Below, in pieces: positions 1 to 6,000 of a stretch of DNA of 20,128 nt. This stretch comes from Alteromonas_E sp964230255 (GTDB taxonomy: Bacteria; Pseudomonadota; Gammaproteobacteria; Enterobacterales; Alteromonadaceae). Made by a program: the position numbers and the translations under genes. The notes under the pieces were generated by a model that saw nothing but the letters and a program-made list of their open reading frames with translations, was not told the origin of the DNA and made no database searches. The stretch spans positions 1 to 20,128 of the forward strand of contig CAXRGW010000027.1 of assembly GCA_964230255.1 (NCBI GenBank). The letters run 5' to 3'. Numbering within the stretch: the stretch's first letter is position 1; every line of letters begins with the position of its first letter.

Positions 1-168
1 AATACTTGCGTTGCTCTTTTTTAAAAAAAGCAAAAAATAAATTGTCGTTGTGACACTCTTAACGAGTGCCCACACAGATTGTCTTGTTATAAATTGTTAA
101 AGAGCGTTGCTCAGCACTTCGTGCTTCGCGGTGCCTGTTGAACGTCTTAGTGACTCTCCTCAAGCGGG
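1..168 (-). other. rRNA operon leader (5' of an off-window 16S gene)
   Basis: Read on the minus strand, this stretch closely resembles the transcribed leader of enterobacterial rrn operons. It contains the sequence CTCTTTAACAATTTAT followed by ACAATCTGTGTGGGCACTC, the same order and spacing as the leader before E. coli 16S genes. The 16S gene itself is not in the window; it should begin within about 100-200 bases beyond the left edge. The assignment rests on remembered similarity to E. coli rrn leaders plus the promoters upstream. Confidence 0.85.
94..125 (-). promoter_or_regulatory. boxB/boxA antitermination (nut-like) site of the rrn leader
   Basis: On the minus strand a perfect 5-bp hairpin AGCAC-GAA-GTGCT (125-113) is followed by CGCTCTTTAACAA (106-94), matching the boxA core TGCTCTTTAACA at nearly every base. 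boxB-boxA order just after the promoter is the standard layout of rRNA antitermination sites, which load NusB/NusE and related factors. Confidence 0.8.
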
Positions 169-174
169 ACGCGA

Positions 175-202
175 ATAATACGCTGTTTATTCACAGTGTC
201 AA
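175..202 (-). promoter_or_regulatory. rrn promoter P2 (sigma-70)
   Basis: Minus strand: -35 TTGACA (202-197), 16-bp spacer, -10 TATTAT (180-175). The discriminator after the -10 is GC-rich (TCGCGTCCCGC), as expected for stringently controlled rRNA promoters, and the upstream 203-230 region is A/T-rich and could be an UP element. Predicted start near 166-169. Confidence 0.85.
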
Positions 203-291
203 GCATCTTTTTTAAAAAGTTAGCAATTAAATTTGCTTGCTTAACGTTGTTCGATTCATTTGGCTTAAAGCCCCTCCGAATCGAGGAGCGC

Positions 292-319
292 ATTGTACTG
301 AGAAGGAAAGTAACGTCAA
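292..319 (-). promoter_or_regulatory. rrn promoter P1 (sigma-70 with A-tract UP element)
   Basis: Minus strand: -35 TTGACG (319-314), 16-bp spacer, -10 TACAAT (297-292), then a GC-containing discriminator (GCGCTCCTCG). Directly upstream (321-345) are two phased A7 tracts, typical of an alpha-CTD-binding UP element. It lies about 117 bp upstream of the second promoter, giving the usual tandem P1-P2 arrangement. Confidence 0.75.
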
Positions 320-376
320 CCGTTTTTTTGTTTTTTTACGGTTTTAACTTTATTTGTCGATAAATCAGTCATTTCT

Positions 377-396
377 TGTAGATATCTTAATCTACA
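377..396. repeat. Short inverted repeat between the divergent rrn and RRM promoters
   Basis: TGTAGAT (377-383) and ATCTACA (390-396) form perfect 7-bp arms around six bases. A second perfect palindrome, CCCCATGGGG, lies at 409-418. Both sit between the rrn P1 UP element and the RRM gene and could be protein-binding sites. The rest of 346-495 holds no gene; a weak -35/-10 pair for the RRM gene (TTGCCT 453-458, TAATAA 475-480) is possible but lies very close to its ribosome binding site. Confidence 0.35.
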
Positions 397-495
397 CCGG
401 TTCAAAACCCCCATGGGGATTGCTTATACCGCTGACTGCAGTAGACTAGGCATTGCCTTTTTTCGATATATACATAATAACAATAAGGTACACAC

Positions 496-960
496 ATGAA
501 CGTAAAACTACACAACTGTATGATTGTGGCCGCAATCTTTGCAGTACTAGGCTATTTTTCCCTTACCTTTCTCACAACAACTGAAGTTTCTCCTCTGCTA
601 TTAGCATTAGCAATTTTCCTTTCTGGTGTAATCACGCCACTTGCTGCTAATACAATCAAACTAAATACCAACAATTCAGTGGCTGGCGGTCGAACAGCTT
701 CTGGTGATGTTGCGACATTATATGTAGGTAATCTGCCCTATCGCGCAAACGAAGAAGCGGTACGTGCCTATTTCCAGGATCATATAAATGTACAATCAGT
801 TCGATTAATGAAAGATAAGCGCACAGGTAAACGGAAAGGATATGGTTTTGTCGAAATAATTGCCTCAGATGTAAGTGAAGCAATCGATAAGCTCAATGAC
901 TCGGTTTTCCAAGATCGAACGTTAAAGGTTCGACACGCGAAGGAGAAAGCTGCGCATTAG
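496..960 (+). CDS. RNA-binding RRM protein with N-terminal membrane anchor
   Basis: A 154-residue protein with a single RNA recognition motif in its C-terminal half. The RNP2 motif LYVGNL is at residues 75-80 and RNP1 KGYGFVEI at 114-121, both intact with their RNA-stacking aromatics (Y76, Y116, F118). Before the RRM are two hydrophobic stretches (about 8-27 and 33-52) that look like a transmembrane hairpin, joined to the RRM by a polar linker (about 53-72). Bacterial RRM proteins of this size are usually soluble and often cold- or growth-linked; tethering would place RNA binding at the inner membrane. The start is supported by AAGG at 485-488. The gene diverges from an rRNA operon and ends at a strong terminator. 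RNA targets cannot be inferred. Confidence 0.88.
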   Translation: MNVKLHNCMIVAAIFAVLGYFSLTFLTTTEVSPLLLALAIFLSGVITPLAANTIKLNTNNSVAGGRTASGDVATLYVGNLPYRANEEAVRAYFQDHINVQSVRLMKDKRTGKRKGYGFVEIIASDVSEAIDKLNDSVFQDRTLKVRHAKEKAAH

Positions 961-976
961 TTTACAGACTAAACGC

Positions 977-1005
977 AAAAAGGCTGACGATTGTCAGCCT
1001 TTTTT
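977..1005. terminator. Bidirectional rho-independent terminator
   Basis: AAAAAGGCTGAC (977-988), a 4-base loop, then GTCAGCCTTTTT (993-1004). The stem has a GGCTGAC core flanked by an A-run and a T-run, so it can terminate both the RRM gene from the left and the convergent minus-strand gene whose stop is at 1020. Confidence 0.9.
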
Positions 1006-1019
1006 ATTAGTCCCAATGA

Positions 1020-2312
1020 TTAAGCTTCTGTTTTAGGTAACCCTTCTAAAAGCTTTTGATTGAACGTATGGAAGCGATTGATCGCCTGCACTAGATCCGG
1101 CACTTGCACATCAGTCATTTCATTGACTATGCCATTAATGATCGTGTTGTAGTCCTCATTACTTTCTAGTGTTTGCCGCGATTGCTCAAGAACACCTAAC
1201 ATGCGGTCCAAATACTGGGCCAGTGGTTTAACGGTTTTGGTTTGTTCATTAGCATCTTCCTCAGTTTCTGAATAGTTCTTAACATAACCGTACACTTTAA
1301 CAGCTTCAGTTTGCTCTGAGCGATTAAACTGTAAAGCAAAGCCAACCAACTCTTCGTCGTTGTAGCCCAAATTTAAAGCTTGTTCAAAAGCGGCTTCTAT
1401 ATCACCCCGATAAAATGTATCGGCGAGATCGTTAGCATTGCTGATCAGGTCAGTTATGGCAGCAACTTCGTTTTCATCTATATCACCAGATACTGAAATA
1501 CTGTATCCAGAAAATTGTAGTGTCCTAGCACTTAATGACTGCGCAAAAGTTGTAGAGGTTGATCCTGCGGTTGCGTTATCACCTTCTTTGTCAGCCCCTT
1601 CAGCAACATATTGAGTTGACTGCACCGTCTGACTAGATACCGAAGCCTGTTGTAAATCTGTAAATGTCAAACGCACTTCATCGCCATCTCTAGTTCGGAT
1701 TAGTAGCTCACCGCTCTGCTCAGAAGTAGATTGCGCGGTGGCTACTTCAGCAGTCAATGCATCAAGCAGAGGCTTGCCTAGCAACTGGTTTTCTAACTCC
1801 CCGATTTGTTGATCGAGTAACGAACGACTGTTACTGATCCCTTCAGCTACCTCATCGTTCATCAACCCGCCTATATCTCGCTCGGCTAGCTTGATCCCCT
1901 TTGCCACACCTTCACGGGCTTGTGAGAACAAAGAGTTTAATTGCTCTTCGTCTGCACCAGAGTTAGCCGCGCCTTTAATTACACCACCAACAAAGCGCAT
2001 GACATTTTCAGCCACTTTTTCAAAATCAAATAAAGTAGCAGGCTTATTTGCTTCAAACTCGGTCGCTTGTTTTGCTCGCTCGCCATTTACTGCAACATTT
2101 TGCTGCATAGAGCCATTGTAGATCTTAAGACCTACCGTGGTTTGAGAACTAATTATACTGACTGACGCGCTCGACACGCTAGCAGCCTGATTCGCTTGAA
2201 AAGAAGCGGCCTGCCTTAGCCCTTCCGCTTGCAGCTGTTTATTTAACGCTGCGTTAGGTTTAGGCTGCTGAGGCTGCTCGTTATGGAACGCCTTTGTTTC
2301 GCCAAAATTCAT
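1020..2312 (-). CDS. DUF5610-type protein of unknown function
   Basis: A 430-residue protein with no signal peptide and no membrane segment. The N-terminal 45 residues are Gln/Ala-rich and low in complexity. Residues about 60-180 (from LKIYNGSMQQ through the stretch containing LFDFEKVAENVMRFV and REGVAKGIKLAERDIG) match what I remember of DUF5610, a domain common in Alteromonadales and neighbours. The remainder is acidic and Ser/Thr-rich, with a probable beta-rich section (about 205-280) and a helical C-terminus. The start is supported by a GAGG element a few bases upstream on the minus strand. It faces trmA across a 128-base divergent gap and shares a terminator with the RRM gene. Function is unknown; the family name is from memory. 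Confidence 0.75.
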   Translation of the reverse strand: MNFGETKAFHNEQPQQPKPNAALNKQLQAEGLRQAASFQANQAASVSSASVSIISSQTTVGLKIYNGSMQQNVAVNGERAKQATEFEANKPATLFDFEKVAENVMRFVGGVIKGAANSGADEEQLNSLFSQAREGVAKGIKLAERDIGGLMNDEVAEGISNSRSLLDQQIGELENQLLGKPLLDALTAEVATAQSTSEQSGELLIRTRDGDEVRLTFTDLQQASVSSQTVQSTQYVAEGADKEGDNATAGSTSTTFAQSLSARTLQFSGYSISVSGDIDENEVAAITDLISNANDLADTFYRGDIEAAFEQALNLGYNDEELVGFALQFNRSEQTEAVKVYGYVKNYSETEEDANEQTKTVKPLAQYLDRMLGVLEQSRQTLESNEDYNTIINGIVNEMTDVQVPDLVQAINRFHTFNQKLLEGLPKTEA

Positions 2313-2440
2313 GTTAGATACCTCACTATCCTCAACTCCTTATCGGCGGCCTATAAATATAGTTTAGCGTTATTTGAATATTACTGCGTTGAAGGCCACA
2401 AACCGTTACAATGCCGACTTTATTTTTGCAGAGGACTCCC

Positions 2441-3529
2441 ATGCAACTCGATCCCGCCACATATGAACAGCAATTGGCCATTAAAGTCGCCAAGATTTCT
2501 GAGCTGTTCGAAGAATTTAGCATACCGGCATTAAAGGTATTTGAATCGCCGCGGTCCAATTACCGCATGCGCGCTGAATTCAGAGTGTGGCACGATGGCG
2601 ACGATCTCTACCATGTAATGTTCGACCAAGAGACCAAACAGAAGAAGCGAGTTGACCAATTCTTGCCAGCCGGTGAATCAATTAATCAGGCGATGACACG
2701 ATTAATGTCACTGTTGCGTGACAACCCTGTGTTGCGCAAAAAGCTTTTCCAAATAGATTACTTAAGTTCTCTCTCAAACGAGCTCGTCATCAGTCTGTTG
2801 TATCACCGTCAACTAGATGAAGAATGGCAACGCGAAGCTGAACAATTACGCGCAGTTCTCAGCGAGGCATTGCCGGTTAGTATTATCGGTAGAGCGCGGA
2901 AGCAGAAAATAATTATTGGTAATGACTATGTGATCGAGCGATTGCCAATCAAAGGTAAAGAGTTCGTCTTTAAGCATATCGAAAATAGCTTCACGCAACC
3001 AAATGCTGAAGTAAATTGTAAAATGATTGAGTGGGCTCTAGACGCATCGAATAATGCTCAAGGTGATTTGGTTGAGTTTTACTGTGGCGCAGGTAATTTC
3101 AGCTTACCGCTAGCACAAAACTTTCATCGTGTAGTGGGTACAGAAATAGCCAAGCCATCAGTTGAAGCAGCGCAATACAATATCAATAAGAACCAATTGA
3201 ATAATGTTGAAATTGTGCGGCTCGCGGCTGAAGAATTTACCCAAGCCATGCGCGGAGAAAGGACCTTTACTCGATTGGGTAATATTGATTTGACCACTTA
3301 CGATTTCAATACCGTACTTGTCGACCCGCCAAGAAGTGGCTTAGATAATGAAACACTAGCGCTAATCGCCCAGTTTGAAACAATTATTTATATCAGTTGC
3401 AATCCAATAACGTTGCAAAACAACATGAAGCAATTAGTTAAAACTCATAAAGTTATCGATTTTGCGCTATTTGATCAATTTCCATATACCGAACATATCG
3501 AAACCGGTGTAGTTATGCGCAAGAAATAG
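2441..3529 (+). CDS. trmA: tRNA (uracil-54-C5)-methyltransferase TrmA
   Basis: A 362-residue enzyme that uses S-adenosylmethionine to make ribothymidine at position 54 in the T-loop of tRNA. It aligns by eye with E. coli TrmA over its whole length, for example YRMRAEFRVWHDGDDLYHVM and the ENSFTQPNA segment. The SAM-binding motif EFYCGAGNF is near residues 212-220, DPPRSGLD near 295-302, the nucleophilic cysteine in ISCNP at about 320, and the general-base glutamate in the C-terminal HIETG at about 354. I chose the ATG at 2441 because GAGG at 2431-2434 is well spaced and the family begins here; the in-frame ATG at 2411 would add ten atypical residues. A -10-like TACAAT lies at 2407-2412 without a good -35. 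Its stop abuts the fabR stop exactly. Confidence 0.97.
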   Translation: MQLDPATYEQQLAIKVAKISELFEEFSIPALKVFESPRSNYRMRAEFRVWHDGDDLYHVMFDQETKQKKRVDQFLPAGESINQAMTRLMSLLRDNPVLRKKLFQIDYLSSLSNELVISLLYHRQLDEEWQREAEQLRAVLSEALPVSIIGRARKQKIIIGNDYVIERLPIKGKEFVFKHIENSFTQPNAEVNCKMIEWALDASNNAQGDLVEFYCGAGNFSLPLAQNFHRVVGTEIAKPSVEAAQYNINKNQLNNVEIVRLAAEEFTQAMRGERTFTRLGNIDLTTYDFNTVLVDPPRSGLDNETLALIAQFETIIYISCNPITLQNNMKQLVKTHKVIDFALFDQFPYTEHIETGVVMRKK

Positions 3530-4135
3530 CTATCGCTGAAATGTAGCTCCTAGCTGAATAAAACGGAGTTGTTGTTTTACTCGCTCACCAATGATTCTGC
3601 GCATCGCCGGATCTGCCTCCAATGCCTCAGCACCGGCGCTAAATACTAGCTTAACCATAGCTTCTGCCTGTACATAAGCCAGTTGATGTTGTACCGATTG
3701 AACTTCAATAATGTAGTCAGTGAGCTCTTCTACAAAATGCTGAATTTCGCGTTGAACCGCTGTCCGATATGCCGCCGACGTACCGGTATGCTCGCGCAAT
3801 AACAAGCGGAATACGTTGGTGTTACCGGTGATGAACTCAATAAATGTATTTACTGAGGTATCAATTACACCGCCACCAGACTCTATGCGACGTCGAGCCT
3901 GACGCATTAACTGGCGCAAAGCCAGACCGGCCTCGTCAACCAAGGTTAAACCAAGGTCATCAATATCTTTAAAATGGCGATAAAAACTCGTCGGCGCTAT
4001 ACCTGCCGCCCGCGCTACTTCGCGTAAACTCATTGCCGACAAGCTTTTGTTTTCATCCAACAATCCAAACGCAGCATTAACTATGTTCTGTCGCGTTTTG
4101 AGTTTTTGTTCCTGCCTATTCAAATATATCGCCAC
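3530..4135 (-). CDS. fabR: TetR-family repressor FabR (unsaturated fatty acid control)
   Basis: A 201-residue TetR-type regulator. The N-terminal helix-turn-helix (about 38-55, MSLREVARAAGIAPTSFYRH region) and the following segment (LVDEAGLALRQLMRQARRRI, TNVFRLLLREHTGTSAAYR) closely match E. coli FabR, which represses unsaturated fatty acid synthesis genes in response to the acyl-CoA/acyl-ACP pool. The first in-frame start is GTG at 4135; no clear Shine-Dalgarno is visible, so a TTG four codons in (4123) is possible. The gene diverges from a desaturase with a FabR-type palindrome between them, supporting both identity and target. It is convergent with trmA with no base between the stop codons. 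Confidence 0.93.
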   Translation of the reverse strand: MAIYLNRQEQKLKTRQNIVNAAFGLLDENKSLSAMSLREVARAAGIAPTSFYRHFKDIDDLGLTLVDEAGLALRQLMRQARRRIESGGGVIDTSVNTFIEFITGNTNVFRLLLREHTGTSAAYRTAVQREIQHFVEELTDYIIEVQSVQHQLAYVQAEAMVKLVFSAGAEALEADPAMRRIIGERVKQQLRFIQLGATFQR

Positions 4136-4206
4136 ATAAACTGATTAGAAAACAATATTGTGGCGCATATCAAACGAGATGCAAAGCGAAGCTTGCACAA
4201 TTTTAC

Positions 4207-4235
4207 TTGGCGGGCTCCTCCTTTCGCGCTAAACT
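4207..4235 (+). promoter_or_regulatory. Putative promoter of the desaturase gene
   Basis: TTGGCG (4207-4212), a 17-bp spacer and TAAACT (4230-4235) fit a sigma-70 promoter. The predicted start, near 4242, falls inside the palindrome at 4238-4253, so a bound repressor would block initiation. Read by eye; no start-site data. Confidence 0.5.
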
Positions 4236-4237
4236 CA

Positions 4238-4253
4238 GCGTACACTTGTACGC
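4238..4253. promoter_or_regulatory. Probable FabR operator
   Basis: A perfect palindrome GCGTACA-CT-TGTACGC preceded by A, matching the AGCGTACA...TGT(A/T)CGC pattern I remember for FabR sites upstream of fabA and fabB. It lies between divergent fabR and the desaturase gene, ending 12 bases before the desaturase start codon, and could repress both genes. Confidence 0.8.
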
Positions 4254-4265
4254 CGAACTTTATTT

Positions 4266-5405
4266 ATGAAAAAACCTCGTTTAATACCGTTAAATATTGC
4301 TGTCTTCGTCGTTACCGGCGCTATCGCTTTTATTGGTGTGCCGTTATGGGCAATATTTATCGGTTTCTCTGCAGCGGAAATTGCTGTCACTGTAGCGCTA
4401 TTTTTCTTTACCGGCATGAGCATTACTGCTGGTTATCATCGCTTATGGTCGCACAAAACATATGAAGCACATCCAATAGTCAAAGTCGTTCTGGCTATAG
4501 GCGGTGCAATGGCCGTTCAAAACAGTATCCTTCATTGGTGCTCTGACCATCGAATTCACCACCGCCATGTGGACGATAACGATAAAGATCCCTATTCAGC
4601 GAAAAAGGGCTTTTGGTATTCACACATGGGTTGGATGCTGCGCGAGTACCAAGCGCATCGTTATGACAATTACGAAAACTGCCGCGACTTACAAAAAGAT
4701 AAAGTAGTGATGTGGCAGCACAATAACTATTTGAGTATTGTTCTGCTTGCCAACTTTGGTATCACCGGAATAATAGGCTATTTCACCGGCTCAGTGTTGG
4801 GTATGATCTTACTTGCAGGGGTATTTCGCTTAGTCGCGGTGCATCACGTCACGTTCTTTATAAATAGCCTCGCCCACATTTGGGGAAAACAACCATACAC
4901 GGATACCAATACTGCAAGAGATAATGGTGTAGTGGCCTTGTTTACTTTTGGCGAGGGTTATCACAACTATCACCACATTTTCGAATACGACTATCGCAAC
5001 GGGATACGTTGGTGGCAATACGATCCGACAAAATGGTTGATACGCGGTTTATCTATGTTTCGTTTGACTTGGAATTTACGCCGCACGCCAGAAGAGCGTA
5101 TTGAGAAAGCTAAAGCGCAAATGCAATTACAAACCGCTCAAGAAAAACTGGCACATTTACCTAATGCTGATGAACTCAAGGCATTAGTCGAACGTGAGTA
5201 CAATTTGTTAATGGAAAGAATGAGCGCTTACTATGTAACCAAAAAACGCGTAATGGCAATCAAGAAGCGTCATTTGAAGCGCTCTCTAGACAGCCTCGAG
5301 CTTGACTTTAAGTACAAGGAATTAAAGCAAGCTTTTGCTGTACAAAAAGAAAAATGGCTGACAATACAAGCGATGCCATTACAACAGTTAGGCGCACAAG
5401 CTTAG
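4266..5405 (+). CDS. Acyl-CoA delta-9 desaturase (membrane di-iron fatty acid desaturase)
   Basis: A 379-residue integral membrane desaturase that introduces a cis double bond into saturated acyl chains using O2 and an electron donor. All three histidine boxes are present: HRLWSH at 58-63, HRIHHRH at 95-101 and HNYHH at 233-237 within GEGYHNYHH. Hydrophobic segments lie near 8-50, 68-88 and 153-200. Residues from about 275 on form a long charged, probably helical C-terminal tail, as in Pseudomonas DesB-like enzymes. No Shine-Dalgarno is visible before ATG 4266, and the operator occupies most of the short predicted leader, so translation may be weak or leader-dependent. Divergent fabR and the palindrome indicate control by the unsaturated acyl pool. 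It ends at a strong terminator. Confidence 0.94.
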   Translation: MKKPRLIPLNIAVFVVTGAIAFIGVPLWAIFIGFSAAEIAVTVALFFFTGMSITAGYHRLWSHKTYEAHPIVKVVLAIGGAMAVQNSILHWCSDHRIHHRHVDDNDKDPYSAKKGFWYSHMGWMLREYQAHRYDNYENCRDLQKDKVVMWQHNNYLSIVLLANFGITGIIGYFTGSVLGMILLAGVFRLVAVHHVTFFINSLAHIWGKQPYTDTNTARDNGVVALFTFGEGYHNYHHIFEYDYRNGIRWWQYDPTKWLIRGLSMFRLTWNLRRTPEERIEKAKAQMQLQTAQEKLAHLPNADELKALVEREYNLLMERMSAYYVTKKRVMAIKKRHLKRSLDSLELDFKYKELKQAFAVQKEKWLTIQAMPLQQLGAQA

Positions 5406-5427
5406 TATATTCGCAAACTACGAATAC

Positions 5428-5456
5428 AAAAAAGCCCAGCATTGCTGGGCTTTTTT
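5428..5456. terminator. Bidirectional rho-independent terminator
   Basis: GCCCAGC (5434-5440), an ATT loop, then GCTGGGC (5444-5450), flanked by six As and six Ts. It sits between the convergent desaturase gene (stop 5405) and the small secreted protein gene (stop 5478) and can serve both. Confidence 0.92.
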
Positions 5457-5477
5457 GTTGTTCTTTAACCGAAGCGT

Positions 5478-5786
5478 TTAATTCTTCGGTGTCTGTGTAT
5501 TTTTAGCTAGTGTTGCGTCCTGATGCGCGACTACTTCAATTAGTTGAAGTTGTGGGAAATAAGAAACGGTCGCCATTGCGTTACCCGAATTCTCTTCTGC
5601 TGCTAACACAATGTTTTGCTGTGCCGCAGCGAATGCCAAGTTGTTGTTAATGGTATTAGCCATACACTGGCTGTCGATTTCAAACGTCTTTGCATCCATA
5701 CAGTCAAAAGCTTTCGCTTTATTCGCATCCGCAAGAACACCAGCAGAACCCAATACTAAGACTGCTACTGCTAATAATTTACGCAT
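5478..5786 (-). CDS. Small secreted protein of unknown function, possible Pho-regulon member
   Basis: A 102-residue protein with a clear Sec signal peptide (MRKLLAVAVLVLGSAGVLA, predicted cleavage after residue 19). The mature part of about 83 residues has two cysteines (29 and 41) that could form a disulfide, a helical Ala/Asn/Gln-rich middle and a polar tail. I do not recognise the family. The ATG at 5786 is chosen because GGAGGT (5796-5791) is ideally spaced and the signal peptide begins there; an upstream in-frame ATG at 5819 would spoil it. A good promoter with a Pho-box-like array upstream suggests regulated expression, perhaps under phosphate limitation. Transcription ends at the terminator shared with the desaturase gene. 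Confidence 0.85.
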   Translation of the reverse strand: MRKLLAVAVLVLGSAGVLADANKAKAFDCMDAKTFEIDSQCMANTINNNLAFAAAQQNIVLAAEENSGNAMATVSYFPQLQLIEVVAHQDATLAKNTQTPKN

Positions 5787-5820
5787 AGATACCTCCAAGT
5801 AGGGACGAAACTTCGACACA

Positions 5821-5838
5821 CAAGGGACGACTCCCTTG
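5821..5838 (-). repeat. Perfect inverted repeat in the leader of the small secreted protein gene
   Basis: CAAGGGA and TCCCTTG form a 7-bp stem around CGAC. With a predicted start near 5855, it would form a hairpin about 25 bases upstream of the ribosome binding site. There is no T-run, so it is more likely an mRNA structural element or protein site than a terminator. Confidence 0.5.
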
Positions 5839-5861
5839 CGTACACTCGTCTCACAACAAAG

Positions 5862-5890
5862 ATACTACCAGTTTGACACCAGATCCTCAA
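5862..5890 (-). promoter_or_regulatory. Putative promoter of the small secreted protein gene
   Basis: On the minus strand TTGAGG (5890-5885), a 17-bp spacer and TAGTAT (5867-5862). The Pho-box-like repeats lie just upstream of the -35, a position compatible with activation. Confidence 0.6.
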
Positions 5891-5895
5891 GGCAA

Positions 5896-5924
5896 ATCAC
5901 AGTAATGTGACAGTAATATTACAG
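5896..5924 (-). promoter_or_regulatory. Pho-box-like triple direct repeat (PhoB/OmpR-family site)
   Basis: Read on the minus strand, three 7-base units CTGTAAT, CTGTCAC and CTGTGAT are separated by 4-base A/T spacers (ATTA each), giving an exact 11-bp period. The PhoB consensus is CTGTCAT repeated every 11 bp with A/T-rich spacers; the units match it at 6, 6 and 6 of 7 positions. PhoB is the likely binder, although another OmpR-family regulator is possible. Confidence 0.65.
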
Positions 5925-6000
5925 CGATACGGTTTTTTTATGACAATATAGGTGTTTTCGACTTTGTCACGTAGTTTTGCCGAGCAAAGATCAACACACC

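Noticed and set aside
1..93. Calling the 5' end of the 16S rRNA gene within the window
   Set aside because: No 16S start sequence (AGAGTTTGATC type) is present on the minus strand; only leader sequence is seen.
2411..2440. An upstream in-frame ATG that would lengthen TrmA by ten residues
   Set aside because: The ATG at 2441 has a well-placed GAGG and matches the family N-terminus; 2407-2412 looks like a -10 element instead.
4160..4465. A plus-strand reading frame of 101 codons overlapping the desaturase start
   Set aside because: It runs through the promoter and operator and overlaps the well-supported desaturase in another frame; its product looks like random Cys/Arg-rich sequence.
5787..5819. 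An earlier ATG for the small secreted protein
   Set aside because: It would put 11 charged residues before a textbook signal peptide and reads through the GGAGGT ribosome binding site.
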